DNA of 64,000 bases from an uncultured Lachnospiraceae bacterium (lineage in GTDB: Bacteria; Bacillota; Clostridia; Lachnospirales; Lachnospiraceae): the NCBI GenBank assembly GCA_947625755.1, contig CANQPJ010000010.1:1-64000 (forward strand), given 5' to 3'. Below are positions 16,707 to 24,971 of the stretch, piece by piece (position 1 is the stretch's first letter; every line of letters starts with the position of its first letter). The notes below the pieces were generated by a model that made no database searches, was not told the origin of the DNA, and saw only the letters and a program-made list of their open reading frames with translations. The position numbers and the translations under genes are program-made.

Positions 16707-16817
16707 GTATGTCTTGAAATAAGAAAGAAATGATATATATATAGACCGATGTATATGGACAAATTAATGACAATATGATTCAGAAAAATTGAGGAAAAAT
16801 TAGTAGAATATTTGTTA

Positions 16818-16925
16818 ATTGTATTGTATGGATTTGATGTATCTATTTCATTTGTATATGTTATAATGGTTTATGAAATTGGAATTTTAAAGTGAGGCAT
16901 ATTAAAGCTATAAATCCGAATTTTG
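16818..16925 (+). repeat. Duplicated promoter plus truncated 5' end of the phosphoesterase gene
   Basis: Bases 16818-16883 match 19109-19174 essentially exactly over 66 bases, including TGTTATAAT (extended -10, TATAAT at 16862-16867). Bases 16896-16925 match 19277-19306 (30 bases, one mismatch), which is inside the phosphoesterase coding region. The 102 bases between the two blocks in the intact copy are reduced to 12 here, a 90-base deletion. The remaining promoter probably now serves the HIT gene at 16997. Confidence 0.75.
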
Positions 16926-16996
16926 CATTTTATACAGGAAATCCTAGTGAAGGTATGAAATAATGGGTTATTAGATATTAACCGGAGGGAAATATT

Positions 16997-17413
16997 ATGT
17001 GTGAATGTGTATTTTGTCATAAAGAAAAGATTATAACTGATTTTGTATATGAGGATGAGCTGGTGATGGCTTTTATGGATATGCAGCCGATTAATGAGGG
17101 ACATGTTTTAGTGGTACCAAAACAACATTATCTGGATGCAGATGAAATTCCGGATGAATTGCTGGCACATTTGATGATTGTGTCAAAAAAGATAATAGCA
17201 GCATTAAAAAAGATATATCATCCCAATGGTTACAGCATTATGCAAAATGGTGGAGAGTTTAATGACATAGGACACTATCATATACATATTTTTCCAAGAT
17301 ATGTGGGAGATGGGTTTGGCTGGACTTATGGTAGTGAAGAAAAGACTGTAAATTCAGAAATAGCAGAAAGGATAAGGAAACAGATTTTGGAAGAAAATTA
17401 CAAAAAGATGTAA
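16997..17413 (+). CDS. HIT family hydrolase
   Basis: A 138-residue histidine triad protein. CVFCHKE at the N-terminus resembles the zinc site seen in many bacterial HIT proteins, and HYHIHIFPRY near residue 94 is the H-x-H-x-H-like catalytic triad. Such enzymes hydrolyse nucleoside phosphoramidates or dinucleoside polyphosphates. GGAGGG precedes the ATG. A duplicated promoter lies 130 bases upstream. A Nudix gene follows, another nucleotide-cleaning enzyme, but there are 96 bases between them, so shared transcription is uncertain. Confidence 0.9.
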   Translation: MCECVFCHKEKIITDFVYEDELVMAFMDMQPINEGHVLVVPKQHYLDADEIPDELLAHLMIVSKKIIAALKKIYHPNGYSIMQNGGEFNDIGHYHIHIFPRYVGDGFGWTYGSEEKTVNSEIAERIRKQILEENYKKM

Positions 17414-17509
17414 GTGGAAATGAATTCTGTTATTGGTAGAACAGTATTTTGATAGTGAGATAATAATGTAAAGATTGATGGTTTTGCAATGATAGGGGAG
17501 GAGTTTTAA

Positions 17510-17962
17510 ATGACAAAAGTAAATTTCTACAATGATGTTCACGATTCGCTGTTAAAGTTTGCAGTTATTATTGCAAAATATAATGGCAAATTGGTATTTT
17601 GCAAGCATAAAGAAAGAAGTACGTGGGAAGTGCCGGGAGGACATAGAGAGCATGGCGAGGATATTCTTGATACAGCGAAAAGAGAGTTACAGGAAGAAAC
17701 AGGAGCCATATCTTTTGAAATCAATCCAGTGTGTATTTATTCTGTGACGGCACCGGATAACTTTGATGGGAAAGAGACGTTTGGAAAGTTATTTTTTGCG
17801 GATATACATACTTTTGAAAAAGATTTACATAGCGAGATTGAGAAAATAGAAATTATGGACGAATTGCCTGAAAACTGGACATATTCGGAAATTCAGCCGA
17901 AACTTTTGGAGGAAGCAAGGAGAAGAGGCTTTTTATCAGACCTTGATGAAAAAATAATCTAA
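17510..17962 (+). CDS. Nudix hydrolase
   Basis: A 150-residue Nudix protein. The box reads GGHREHGEDILDTAKRELQE and then ETGA, close to the GX5EX7REUXEEXGU consensus, although the position usually held by Glu has His-Gly-Glu-Asp in a slightly shifted arrangement. KHKERSTWEVPGG precedes it, as in nucleotide pyrophosphohydrolases. It would hydrolyse a nucleoside diphosphate derivative with Mg2+. GGGGAGGAG lies before the start. The exact substrate is unknown. Confidence 0.87.
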   Translation: MTKVNFYNDVHDSLLKFAVIIAKYNGKLVFCKHKERSTWEVPGGHREHGEDILDTAKRELQEETGAISFEINPVCIYSVTAPDNFDGKETFGKLFFADIHTFEKDLHSEIEKIEIMDELPENWTYSEIQPKLLEEARRRGFLSDLDEKII

Positions 17963-18049
17963 GTGAATCTAAGATTATTCGTGTAAACGATATATAGTTG
18001 AAAAAATAGCGCTTGTAGTATAAGAAATCAAACATTGGAGGGATTGAGA

Positions 18050-18574
18050 ATGAGCAAAGAACCCATCATTGAAACAGATAGATTGATTTTGCGGCCTATA
18101 ACGATTGATGATGCAGAAGCCTGTTTTAGCTGGAACAGCGATGAAAGAGTTACAAAATATATGAGTTATTCTACATATGCTGATATCAGTCAGACCATAA
18201 ACTGGATAAAGTCTACACTTGTTGATGAAAAGGAGTGGAATTGGGCATTTGTTTTGAAAAAAGAAAATAAGGTAATCGGAACGGGAGGAATAGGCCCCAA
18301 TGAACAAATGAAAGATTATTGGGGGATAGGATACAATCTTCATTATGATTATTGGCATAAGGGATATTGTACTGAAGCAATGAAGGCTATCATTGAATTC
18401 GCATAGAGAAAACTTGGCGTAAAAAAGATATGCGCAGAACATGCGGTAGATAATCCACGTTCAGGAAAAGTTATGGAAAAGTGTGGATTGAAATTTGACC
18501 GTTATGGAGAATATAAAAAACTTGATGGCAGTCAAACGTTCAAGGCAAAATTTTATAGACTGGATTTGGAGTAA
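18050..18574 (+). pseudogene. GNAT acetyltransferase (RimJ-like) interrupted by an in-frame TAG
   Basis: The frame starts at 18050 with MSKEPIIETDRLILRPITID after GGAGGGA. At codon 119 (18404-18406) a TAG follows IIEFA. The same frame then continues for 55 codons with RKLGVKKICAEHAVDNPRSG and KVMEKCGLKFDRYGEY, the acetyl-CoA-binding C-terminus of the family, to a TAA. The total of about 174 residues is normal, so one nonsense change (for example CAG or AAG to TAG) explains it. TAG is a normal stop elsewhere in the window, for example at the end of hsdS and hsdR, so recoding is unlikely. Confidence 0.8.
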
Positions 18575-18615
18575 AAATTAGATTTTTTAGCGCTGGAATT
18601 TATTGGAGATGAACG

Positions 18616-19098
18616 ATGAAGAAAATTGTAATTGCAAAGAATGGAAATATCAATGACATTGTCGATTTAAGAGTAGAAATGCAAATAGAAGATTGGGAAC
18701 AAACCTTGGGGAAAGATTTTTCCATCTATGCAAAGCAGTTTTATGAAATTACAAAAAAGCATATTGAAACACGCCTCAATAAGTCATTGTATTTTGCCCT
18801 AATGTATTTCAATAAAAACCCCATAGCGATGTGTGGCATTGAGGAATTATGTGAATTACCACAGATTACAATATGCACTGAAAGTAATAGCAGGCATTGT
18901 TGTGTTGTAAGTGTTTATACCAAGCCAAAATATAGGGGAAAAGGGTATCAGCAGGAAATTATCAAATATTTATTGGAATATGCCAAAAAAGAACATTTTA
19001 ATGATATTACATTAACAACAAATACACCGGATGCGGCACATATTTATGAGAAGGTTGGGTTTAAGAAAATATCCAGCAAATATTTTTTAGAGAATTAA
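18616..19098 (+). CDS. GNAT family N-acetyltransferase
   Basis: A 160-residue GNAT protein. The acetyl-CoA motif A is VVSVYTKPKYRGKGYQQEII, with R-x-x-G-K-G, followed by NTPDAAHIYEKVGFKKI, the typical motif B. The N-terminal half carries the acceptor site, which is not diagnostic. GGAGATG precedes the ATG. It lies within the block framed by the duplicated phosphoesterase promoter. The acceptor is unknown. Confidence 0.88.
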   Translation: MKKIVIAKNGNINDIVDLRVEMQIEDWEQTLGKDFSIYAKQFYEITKKHIETRLNKSLYFALMYFNKNPIAMCGIEELCELPQITICTESNSRHCCVVSVYTKPKYRGKGYQQEIIKYLLEYAKKEHFNDITLTTNTPDAAHIYEKVGFKKISSKYFLEN

Positions 19099-19108
19099 AA
19101 TGTGGTTT

Positions 19109-19174
19109 ATTGTATTGTATGGATTTGATGTATCTATTTCATTTGTATATGTTATAATGGTTTATGAAATTGGA
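19109..19174 (+). promoter_or_regulatory. Extended -10 promoter of the phosphoesterase gene (second copy of the repeat)
   Basis: The segment holds TGTTATAAT with TATAAT at 19153-19158 and no clear -35. It ends directly at the GGAGG of the downstream gene. The same 66 bases occur at 16818-16883. Confidence 0.6.
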
Positions 19175-19185
19175 GGAATTTCCCA

Positions 19186-20091
19186 GTGGGGCAGAATATG
19201 ATTAAATTTACAGTTTTTAGTGATCTTCATTATGACGAATTACCAAATGGGGATAAACAGATAGAAGAATTAGTTGGGCATATTAAAGCTATAAATCCGG
19301 ATTTTGTAGTTTCATTAGGCGATTTGTGTGATATGATGGATTCTAATAAGGAACGTGTACTGGATAAGTTTAATTCTTTAGGGATACCTATATATCATAC
19401 GATTGGTAACCACGAAACTGATTCTTGTAATTTGGCAAGCGCATTGGAATTTTTGTCGATGAAAAGTGCATATTATGCTTTTGAATTTGACGACATTAAA
19501 TTCATTGTTCTTAATTCTTGCTACTTTAACAAGGATGGTCAGGATATTTCTTATTTGGGTAGAAATTATAGAGAAGGAAATTCCGTATACCCGATTCTCC
19601 CAAAAACAGAATTGAAGTGGCTTGAAGAAGAATTGAGTGACGGAAAAAAGTATGTCATTTTTTCTCATCATAGCCTGATAAATGATTTTAGAGATAGAGG
19701 AATTTTTAATAGAGAAGAAATAAGAAAACTATTTAAAGGCAAAGATATACTATTGTGTATGAACGGACATGATCACGGAGATGATTTCAAAACCACTGAA
19801 GGTATCCCATATTATACGGTAAATTCAGCCGGTTATGTTTGGTGTGGATTTCAGATAATGAGTTCTGAGGAATTACTTGAAAAGTATGGTTATCTAAAGG
19901 GCTGTTTATTCTATAAACATGCTTTATATGTTGATGTGGAAATTGGTAATAGTCAGATTGGTATTTCAGGTATAGATGGTGAATATTTATCTGTAACTCC
20001 GGCTGATGTGGGATTGAATGATTATATTTGGAACGGAGTATCTATTAAACCACATACAAGTTCGGTAATTATAAATTTGAAAAAAGAATAA
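19186..20091 (+). CDS. Calcineurin-like metallophosphoesterase
   Basis: A 301-residue phosphoesterase. The metal-binding motifs are all visible: SDLHYD (D-x-H), SLGDLCD (GD), IGNHETD (GNHE), FSHHSL (H), and NGHDHGD (GHxH). The closest known types act on phosphodiesters or phosphomonoesters with Mn or Fe. GGAGG lies nine bases before GTG at 19186, which supports this start over the ATG at 19198. The promoter and part of the 5' coding region are duplicated 2.3 kb upstream. The physiological substrate is unknown. Confidence 0.9.
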   Translation: MGQNMIKFTVFSDLHYDELPNGDKQIEELVGHIKAINPDFVVSLGDLCDMMDSNKERVLDKFNSLGIPIYHTIGNHETDSCNLASALEFLSMKSAYYAFEFDDIKFIVLNSCYFNKDGQDISYLGRNYREGNSVYPILPKTELKWLEEELSDGKKYVIFSHHSLINDFRDRGIFNREEIRKLFKGKDILLCMNGHDHGDDFKTTEGIPYYTVNSAGYVWCGFQIMSSEELLEKYGYLKGCLFYKHALYVDVEIGNSQIGISGIDGEYLSVTPADVGLNDYIWNGVSIKPHTSSVIINLKKE

Positions 20092-20284
20092 ATCATGGAA
20101 CGATTAGATTGATGACTTCGGATTTGTGGAATTGAATGTCTGGAAGAAAGAACGATTGCTTTAATTGTGCCTTTGCAAATAATCAGTAATTGAGAATGTA
20201 TTTCTTGGAAAATTGAAGGTGAAAGTTGTTTGACGGCAAGAACTTTAAAATAAATACAACTAACAACGAAAGGAGAATGTAAAA

Positions 20285-20632
20285 ATGTTATTCATATGTT
20301 ATCCAAAATGCTCAACCTGCCAGAAAGCTAAAAAATGGCTTTCTGAACATAATGTCGAATATACAGAGCGTCATATTGTGGAAGACAATCCTTCATATAC
20401 AGAACTAAAGGTTTGGTATGAAAAGAGTGGACTGCCACTAAAGAGATTTTTTAATACCAGTGGCTTGCTATATAAAGAAATGAAATTGAAAGATAAATTG
20501 CCGGAAATGAGTGAAGAGGAGCAGTTAAAACTTTTATCCACTAATGGGATGCTCGTAAAACGCCCGATTCTTGTAGATGATAATAAAATATTAGTTGGGT
20601 TCAAAGAAAGTGAATGGGAAGGTTTATTATAG
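20285..20632 (+). CDS. ArsC/Spx/YffB-family thioredoxin-fold protein
   Basis: A 115-residue protein of the arsenate reductase family. The N-terminal CSTC sits where Spx and ArsC have their redox cysteines. GLPLKRFFNTSG and LLSTNGMLVKRPIL are hallmark stretches of this group. Members include Spx-type regulators of RNA polymerase and YffB-like proteins of unclear role; no arsenic genes lie nearby, so arsenate reduction is not indicated. AAAGGAGAATG precedes the start. It is complete and of normal length. Confidence 0.88.
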   Translation: MLFICYPKCSTCQKAKKWLSEHNVEYTERHIVEDNPSYTELKVWYEKSGLPLKRFFNTSGLLYKEMKLKDKLPEMSEEEQLKLLSTNGMLVKRPILVDDNKILVGFKESEWEGLL

Positions 20633-20738
20633 CTATTAAATTTGTAGTTCAATTTTCTTTGTCGATATACTCCTGACAGTGATATTATTAAGTTAGCATT
20701 ATAAGGAGAGTGCCGGAAGTAAAATAATATTTTTTTCG

Positions 20739-20768
20739 TTGTGTAGAAAAGAAGTTGTAGTGTATAAT
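20739..20768 (+). promoter_or_regulatory. Probable promoter upstream of the FakA-like fragment gene
   Basis: TTGTGT at 20739-20744 and TATAAT at 20763-20768 are separated by 18 bases, 34 bases before the ATG at 20802. Confidence 0.45.
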
Positions 20769-20801
20769 AAAATCAAAAAATAACCAAGAGGGAGGATAAA
20801 A

Positions 20802-21092
20802 ATGGGTATTACATCAATTGATGCAGAAGAAGATCAGTTTGCTTATCGTTATGATACGCAATTATTGATTGACAGAAGAGACAAAGATTTAGATGAAGAT
20901 GAAATTGCTGATTATATTACGGAGCATATTGAGGGGAATAGTTTAATTGCAGCAGGAGATGAGGACTTGGTAAAAATTCACTTTCATACAAATGAACCGT
21001 GGAAAGTGCTTGAGTACTGCAATACAATCGGTGAAATATATGACATTGTTGTTGAGGATATGATTAGACAGGCTAACGGAATGCAGGGATAA
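20802..21092 (+). CDS. Stand-alone domain resembling the middle domain of FakA/YloV
   Basis: A 96-residue acidic protein. FAYRYDTQLLIDRRDKDLDE, then SLIAAGDEDLVKIHFHTNEP and WKVLEYCNTIGEIYDI, match the domain that links the DAK kinase and C-terminal domains of fatty acid kinase FakA. In FakA this region has a similar YCTEF...GDSLVVVGDDDLVKVHVHT pattern. Here neither the kinase nor the rest is present, yet the gene has its own promoter-like sequence and GAGGGAGG ribosome site, so it looks expressed rather than decayed. It could be a regulator or binding partner of a FakA-FakB (DegV) system. Function is not established. Confidence 0.7.
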   Translation: MGITSIDAEEDQFAYRYDTQLLIDRRDKDLDEDEIADYITEHIEGNSLIAAGDEDLVKIHFHTNEPWKVLEYCNTIGEIYDIVVEDMIRQANGMQG

Positions 21093-21188
21093 CTTTCCGT
21101 TTGTCAGATGAAAGCGTGTTATCTAATTATATACTGATTGTGTAAGGAATATTAGCTGTAAATATATTCTGGTAGATAAGGAGAAGCT

Positions 21189-22352
21189 ATGAACGCAGAT
21201 AGACATACACCAATCGTTTTTGTTTGTTCAATATGTTATGACCTGGAGCAGGTTCGGGGAGATTTAAAAGATTTTTTTGAAACGAATTACGGATTTCAGG
21301 TTATGTTTTCCGAAGGTGATTCGTTACCTATTACCCCATGTGTTGATGCGTTAGAGAATTGTTTGGATAATGTTGATAAATTAGCAGATATTTTTATACT
21401 TATTGTTGGAGCCGGATATGGCTGTGTGGAAGAGAGTGGAAAATCTATTACGAATTTAGAATTTCTACATGCAAAATCGAAAGGGATTCCTATATTTGTG
21501 TTTGTAGACAGGCAGCTGCATAATCAATTAAAAATATGGAAAACGAATAAAGACGGAGATTTTTCGATTAATAATAATCAAATTTATCAGTTTGTTTCGG
21601 AAATTTATAATGAATCAAAGCAATGGATTTATACATATGAATCTGTGAAAGATATAACCAATACAATGAAAAAACAATTAAGCCTGATATTTTCTGATGG
21701 ACTGACATATAAAAAAATATCGGATAATCTGAAACCTTATCTTTTGGATAGTGATATTTCTGCAGAAGCGAAACGTGTCTTGATTGAGAAACCATATGCA
21801 TGGGAATATAAGTTTTTTGCATGTGTACTCAAAGGAGAGTTTGATAAATTACAGAAACATAGGTGGAATTATAAGTACGGTTTTTTTACAACCCCTATAG
21901 TAAATTTGAGTGCCAAAGAACTGTTGGGTGATATTACTCTAAAGTTGAATGAGATTGTAAAGTTGAATCAAATTTTTGAAACGCTTATGAATTCGACCGT
22001 TCAGGATGCAATTGGCTTACCGGGAGTACCGAGCGATTTAGAAATGGTGGTATATGTTTCAAAGCAAATAGCTTTGCTTTATGAAAAAATGGTTGCATGG
22101 GCATTATATTTTAAGGCATTACATACAGATGATATGTTTAAAAAATTACTTCAATTATTATATGAATTTCCAAAATCAACGCTTACTCAAATGGATGATT
22201 TTGTAGACAGGATATATATGGAGATTATGAGTCTTCCTGATGTAGAAGATGATGTTAAACGTAAGATTAAACTGTCCTGTGTTTTAGATGAATCAAATAC
22301 GGATGCCATTAATGCAGAGATAGAGCGGATTTATAAATTGCTGTGCCAATAA
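21189..22352 (+). CDS. DUF4062-containing protein
   Basis: A 387-residue cytoplasmic protein. The N-terminal 100 residues look like DUF4062, a TIR/nucleoside-binding-like fold: VFVCSICYDLEQVRGDLKDF and then GAGYGCVEESGKSITNLEF, with the GxxYG and S-x-T-x-x-E positions of that family. The rest is helical with no match I recognise. DUF4062 domains occur in NACHT/STAND proteins and in candidate anti-phage proteins, but no NTPase is fused or adjacent here. ATAAGGAG precedes the ATG. Its place among single defence-like genes (Fic next) makes an immune role plausible but unproven. Confidence 0.7.
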   Translation: MNADRHTPIVFVCSICYDLEQVRGDLKDFFETNYGFQVMFSEGDSLPITPCVDALENCLDNVDKLADIFILIVGAGYGCVEESGKSITNLEFLHAKSKGIPIFVFVDRQLHNQLKIWKTNKDGDFSINNNQIYQFVSEIYNESKQWIYTYESVKDITNTMKKQLSLIFSDGLTYKKISDNLKPYLLDSDISAEAKRVLIEKPYAWEYKFFACVLKGEFDKLQKHRWNYKYGFFTTPIVNLSAKELLGDITLKLNEIVKLNQIFETLMNSTVQDAIGLPGVPSDLEMVVYVSKQIALLYEKMVAWALYFKALHTDDMFKKLLQLLYEFPKSTLTQMDDFVDRIYMEIMSLPDVEDDVKRKIKLSCVLDESNTDAINAEIERIYKLLCQ

Positions 22353-22458
22353 AAGGCTGCCTTTAACTGATATTTAGAGAGGTAAAAATAAAAAAGTAAA
22401 CGTAATAAATAAAAATTATTAACATTACATATGAGAAAAGATAGAATGAAATAAATAG

Positions 22459-22482
22459 TGCAACATTAGTTGCATTATTTTT
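22459..22482 (+). terminator. Rho-independent terminator after the DUF4062 gene
   Basis: TGCAAC-ATTA-GTTGCA is followed by TTATTTTT. The short stem with tetraloop is 107 bases beyond the stop codon. Confidence 0.55.
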
Positions 22483-22548
22483 CATCTACACAATAGGTGA
22501 AGTTAGAAAATAATGAAAAAATAATTTAAGATAAGTGGAAAATGAAAA

Positions 22549-22586
22549 TTTATATTAAAAAAAACGCAGATTTTTTTAATATAAAT
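22549..22586. repeat. Perfect 16-bp inverted repeat upstream of fic
   Basis: ATTTATATTAAAAAAA and TTTTTTTAATATAAAT flank the 6-base centre CGCAGA. The outer part TTTATATTAAA recurs once more nearer to fic. It may be a regulator site or a transcript hairpin. Confidence 0.6.
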
Positions 22587-22734
22587 ATATAAAAAATTTT
22601 TATATTAAAGAATATTTAAATTTATAGCAATAACAAAAAAGTATATACAAAAAATAAAAGCTTATTTTTGAAATATACTTGATTTTATTTAAAAAATATG
22701 GGAAAATTTAAATAAAATACAAAGGAGGATAATT

Positions 22735-23880
22735 ATGAGTAGTAATAGGGCGGGAGATTTTATAATGCAGCCATCAGGATTTAAGTCTTTTTTACCACAC
22801 GATTTGCCACCAGAGCCTCCGATTGAGTTTGATGGGGAAATGCTGAATTTATTATCAGAAGCAGATAGAAAACTTGGGAGATTAGATGGGGTAACACAGA
22901 TTCTGCCAAATCCAGAATTATTTGTAGCAATGTATGTTCAAAAAGAAGCTGTTTTAAGTTCACAGATTGAGGGGACACAAGCCTCATTGACGGATGTTTT
23001 AGAAATAAATACAAAAGATGAAAAGAAAGAAGATGTTGGCGAAGTAGTTAATTATGTAAAAGCAATGAATTACGGGCTGGAGAGATTAAAAGAATTTCCC
23101 TTATGTCTACGATTAATAAGAGAAATTCATGAAAAATTATTAGGAAAAGGAAGAGGGAGTAATAGAAATCCAGGAGAATTTCGAAAAACACAGAATTGGA
23201 TTGGTCCTTCTGGATGTACATTAAGTGATGCTCGATTTGTACCACCTACAGTTCCAGATATGCATAAGGCATTAGAGAATTTAGAGAATTTTTTCTATGC
23301 AGACGACAATATTCCGGCATTGATAAAAATTGCTTTGATTCATTCCCAATTTGAAAGCATTCACCCTTTTTTAGATGGTAACGGAAGAATGGGAAGGTTA
23401 CTTATTACCTTTTGGTTATGCCAACAGGAAATATTATCTCGTCCCTTGTTATATTTAAGTTATTATTTTAAAAAGAACAGGTCAGAATACTATGATCGAT
23501 TAATGGCTGTAAGAGAAAAAGGAGATTGGGAAGGATGGATAAAATTTTTCCTAAAAGGAGTAGCTGTAACAGCAGACGAAGCAACATCTACAGCAAAAGA
23601 AATCATAAAATTAAAATCATTATATGAAAACAAAATTACTTCGAACGGATGTGGAGCATTATATAATTTATTATTAGATAACATGTTTATGTATCCGTTT
23701 ATTTCAATTACTGATGTTGCAGATATGTTACACATTAGTCATCCAACAGCATCTAAAATGATTGATACTTTCTGTAATTTCGGCATTTTAATTGATATTA
23801 CACCTAATCAAAAAAGAAATAAGAGATATGCTTTTTCGACATATTTGGAAATTTTAAACAGAGGAACGGAATTATTGTAA
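22735..23880 (+). CDS. Fic family protein (class II, autoinhibited)
   Basis: A 381-residue Fic protein. The N-terminal Fic_N part includes the inhibitory helix SSQIEGT with Glu79, which blocks the gamma-phosphate site until relieved. The catalytic loop is HPFLDGNGRMGR starting at His210, an intact active site for AMP transfer to protein hydroxyls. The C-terminal 60 residues form a winged helix (ITDVADMLHISHPTASKMID), as in many large Fic proteins. AAAGGAGGA precedes the ATG. An AT-rich region with a strong inverted repeat lies upstream and may be an operator read by the winged helix. The target protein is unknown. Confidence 0.93.
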   Translation: MSSNRAGDFIMQPSGFKSFLPHDLPPEPPIEFDGEMLNLLSEADRKLGRLDGVTQILPNPELFVAMYVQKEAVLSSQIEGTQASLTDVLEINTKDEKKEDVGEVVNYVKAMNYGLERLKEFPLCLRLIREIHEKLLGKGRGSNRNPGEFRKTQNWIGPSGCTLSDARFVPPTVPDMHKALENLENFFYADDNIPALIKIALIHSQFESIHPFLDGNGRMGRLLITFWLCQQEILSRPLLYLSYYFKKNRSEYYDRLMAVREKGDWEGWIKFFLKGVAVTADEATSTAKEIIKLKSLYENKITSNGCGALYNLLLDNMFMYPFISITDVADMLHISHPTASKMIDTFCNFGILIDITPNQKRNKRYAFSTYLEILNRGTELL

Positions 23881-24020
23881 ATAATAAGAAAGCTCACAAA
23901 AAGATAATTAGTAAAAATAGTTTCCATTGAAAAATATTTTATGTGCAATTAAAAAGCAGTTTCCGAACATATGGGCACAGTATGAGAATGAATTAAATAA
24001 TACCAGCGAGGGAAAATGAA

Positions 24021-24899
24021 ATGAATACAGTATGGTCAACGTTTGTGCAGGGAATTGAAACACTTTACGAAACCCGCTCGCTCCGATTCGCAGATATTTT
24101 TAAAGAAAAATATCAAAGAGTATTTCAAATAGAAGGTAAAAAAGAAATATTGGAAATTGGCTGCGGTCCGGGAGCTCTTTGTGAAGCGTTAATTCGATGG
24201 TGTCCGGGAGCGCAGATTTATGGAATTGACAAGGACAGCAATTTTATTGAATTTGCAAAGAAAAGAAATTCCGACATTTATTATTCAGAAGATGATGCTG
24301 AAAATCTTTCATTTGAAGATGAAAAATTTGATGTCACGATTTCTAATACAGTAGCAGAACATATTGAGCCTTCTAAATTTTATAAGGAACAATATCGAGT
24401 GCTAAAACAACAGGGTATCTGTCTTGTGATGTCCGTCCGAAAGAGTATAAACCTTGCAGCCCCGTGCATTGCCAAACAATCGGATTTTGAAAAAAATATC
24501 TGGGAGCGGGTACAGCCATGCTTAAAACAGGTCGAAGAAAAATATCATGTCTGTGATTATCCTCAAAGTGAAATAGAATTACCCCGATGTATGGAAACAT
24601 ATGGATTTAAAAATGTATCTACCGATTATCTTACAATCAATTTAACGCCGGATAATCCTTTCTATACAAAACAGATGGCGCATTTAATGATAAATGCAAA
24701 TAGAATGGGAGAACTGGAAGGCGCAGACCGATTATTATCTGTTGCTTCTGACAAAGTAACAGATTCAGAAGTACAAGAATTGAAAAACCGGATTAACGAA
24801 AAATACGACCAGCGGATAGCATTATATAATCGTGGAATAAAACAGTGGGATACGAATATGACCATATTGATGATAATACGAGGCGTTAAGACAACGTAG
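24021..24899 (+). CDS. Class I SAM-dependent methyltransferase
   Basis: A 292-residue methyltransferase. Motif I is LEIGCGPGAL near residue 47, the acidic end of strand 2 is YGIDKDSNFIEFA, and FDVTISNTVAEHI is the post-motif II region, as in Methyltransf_11/25 enzymes. The C-terminal half adds helices probably involved in substrate binding. The substrate is not recognisable. GCGAGGGAAAATGAA precedes the ATG. The GNAT gene follows after 72 bases, perhaps as a two-gene unit. Confidence 0.88.
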   Translation: MNTVWSTFVQGIETLYETRSLRFADIFKEKYQRVFQIEGKKEILEIGCGPGALCEALIRWCPGAQIYGIDKDSNFIEFAKKRNSDIYYSEDDAENLSFEDEKFDVTISNTVAEHIEPSKFYKEQYRVLKQQGICLVMSVRKSINLAAPCIAKQSDFEKNIWERVQPCLKQVEEKYHVCDYPQSEIELPRCMETYGFKNVSTDYLTINLTPDNPFYTKQMAHLMINANRMGELEGADRLLSVASDKVTDSEVQELKNRINEKYDQRIALYNRGIKQWDTNMTILMIIRGVKTT

Positions 24900-24971
24900 T
24901 TTATAAAGCGAAATCCGACTGTGGTGAGTAGTTAAAAAAAGGAACAGAAAAATGAACCATATTTTTTTCAG

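Larger units (their letters stand above)
22353..22734. other. AT-rich intergenic stretch with a terminator and a large inverted repeat
   Basis: A gene-free stretch of about 380 bases, extremely AT-rich. It holds a terminator after the DUF4062 gene and a perfect 16-base inverted repeat ahead of fic, both listed. A further copy of TTTATATTAAAG lies at about 22599-22610. No ORF is supported. Confidence 0.5.

Noticed and set aside
4649-18574. Readthrough or recoding of TAG, suggested by two in-frame TAG codons (4649-4867 and 18404)
   Set aside because: TAG ends several intact genes in the window, such as hsdS and hsdR, and the first case also has a damaged motif, so ordinary mutation is the simpler reading.
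20285-20632. Arsenate reductase of an arsenic operon
   Set aside because: No ars regulator or pump is near, and the sequence fits the Spx/YffB branch equally well.
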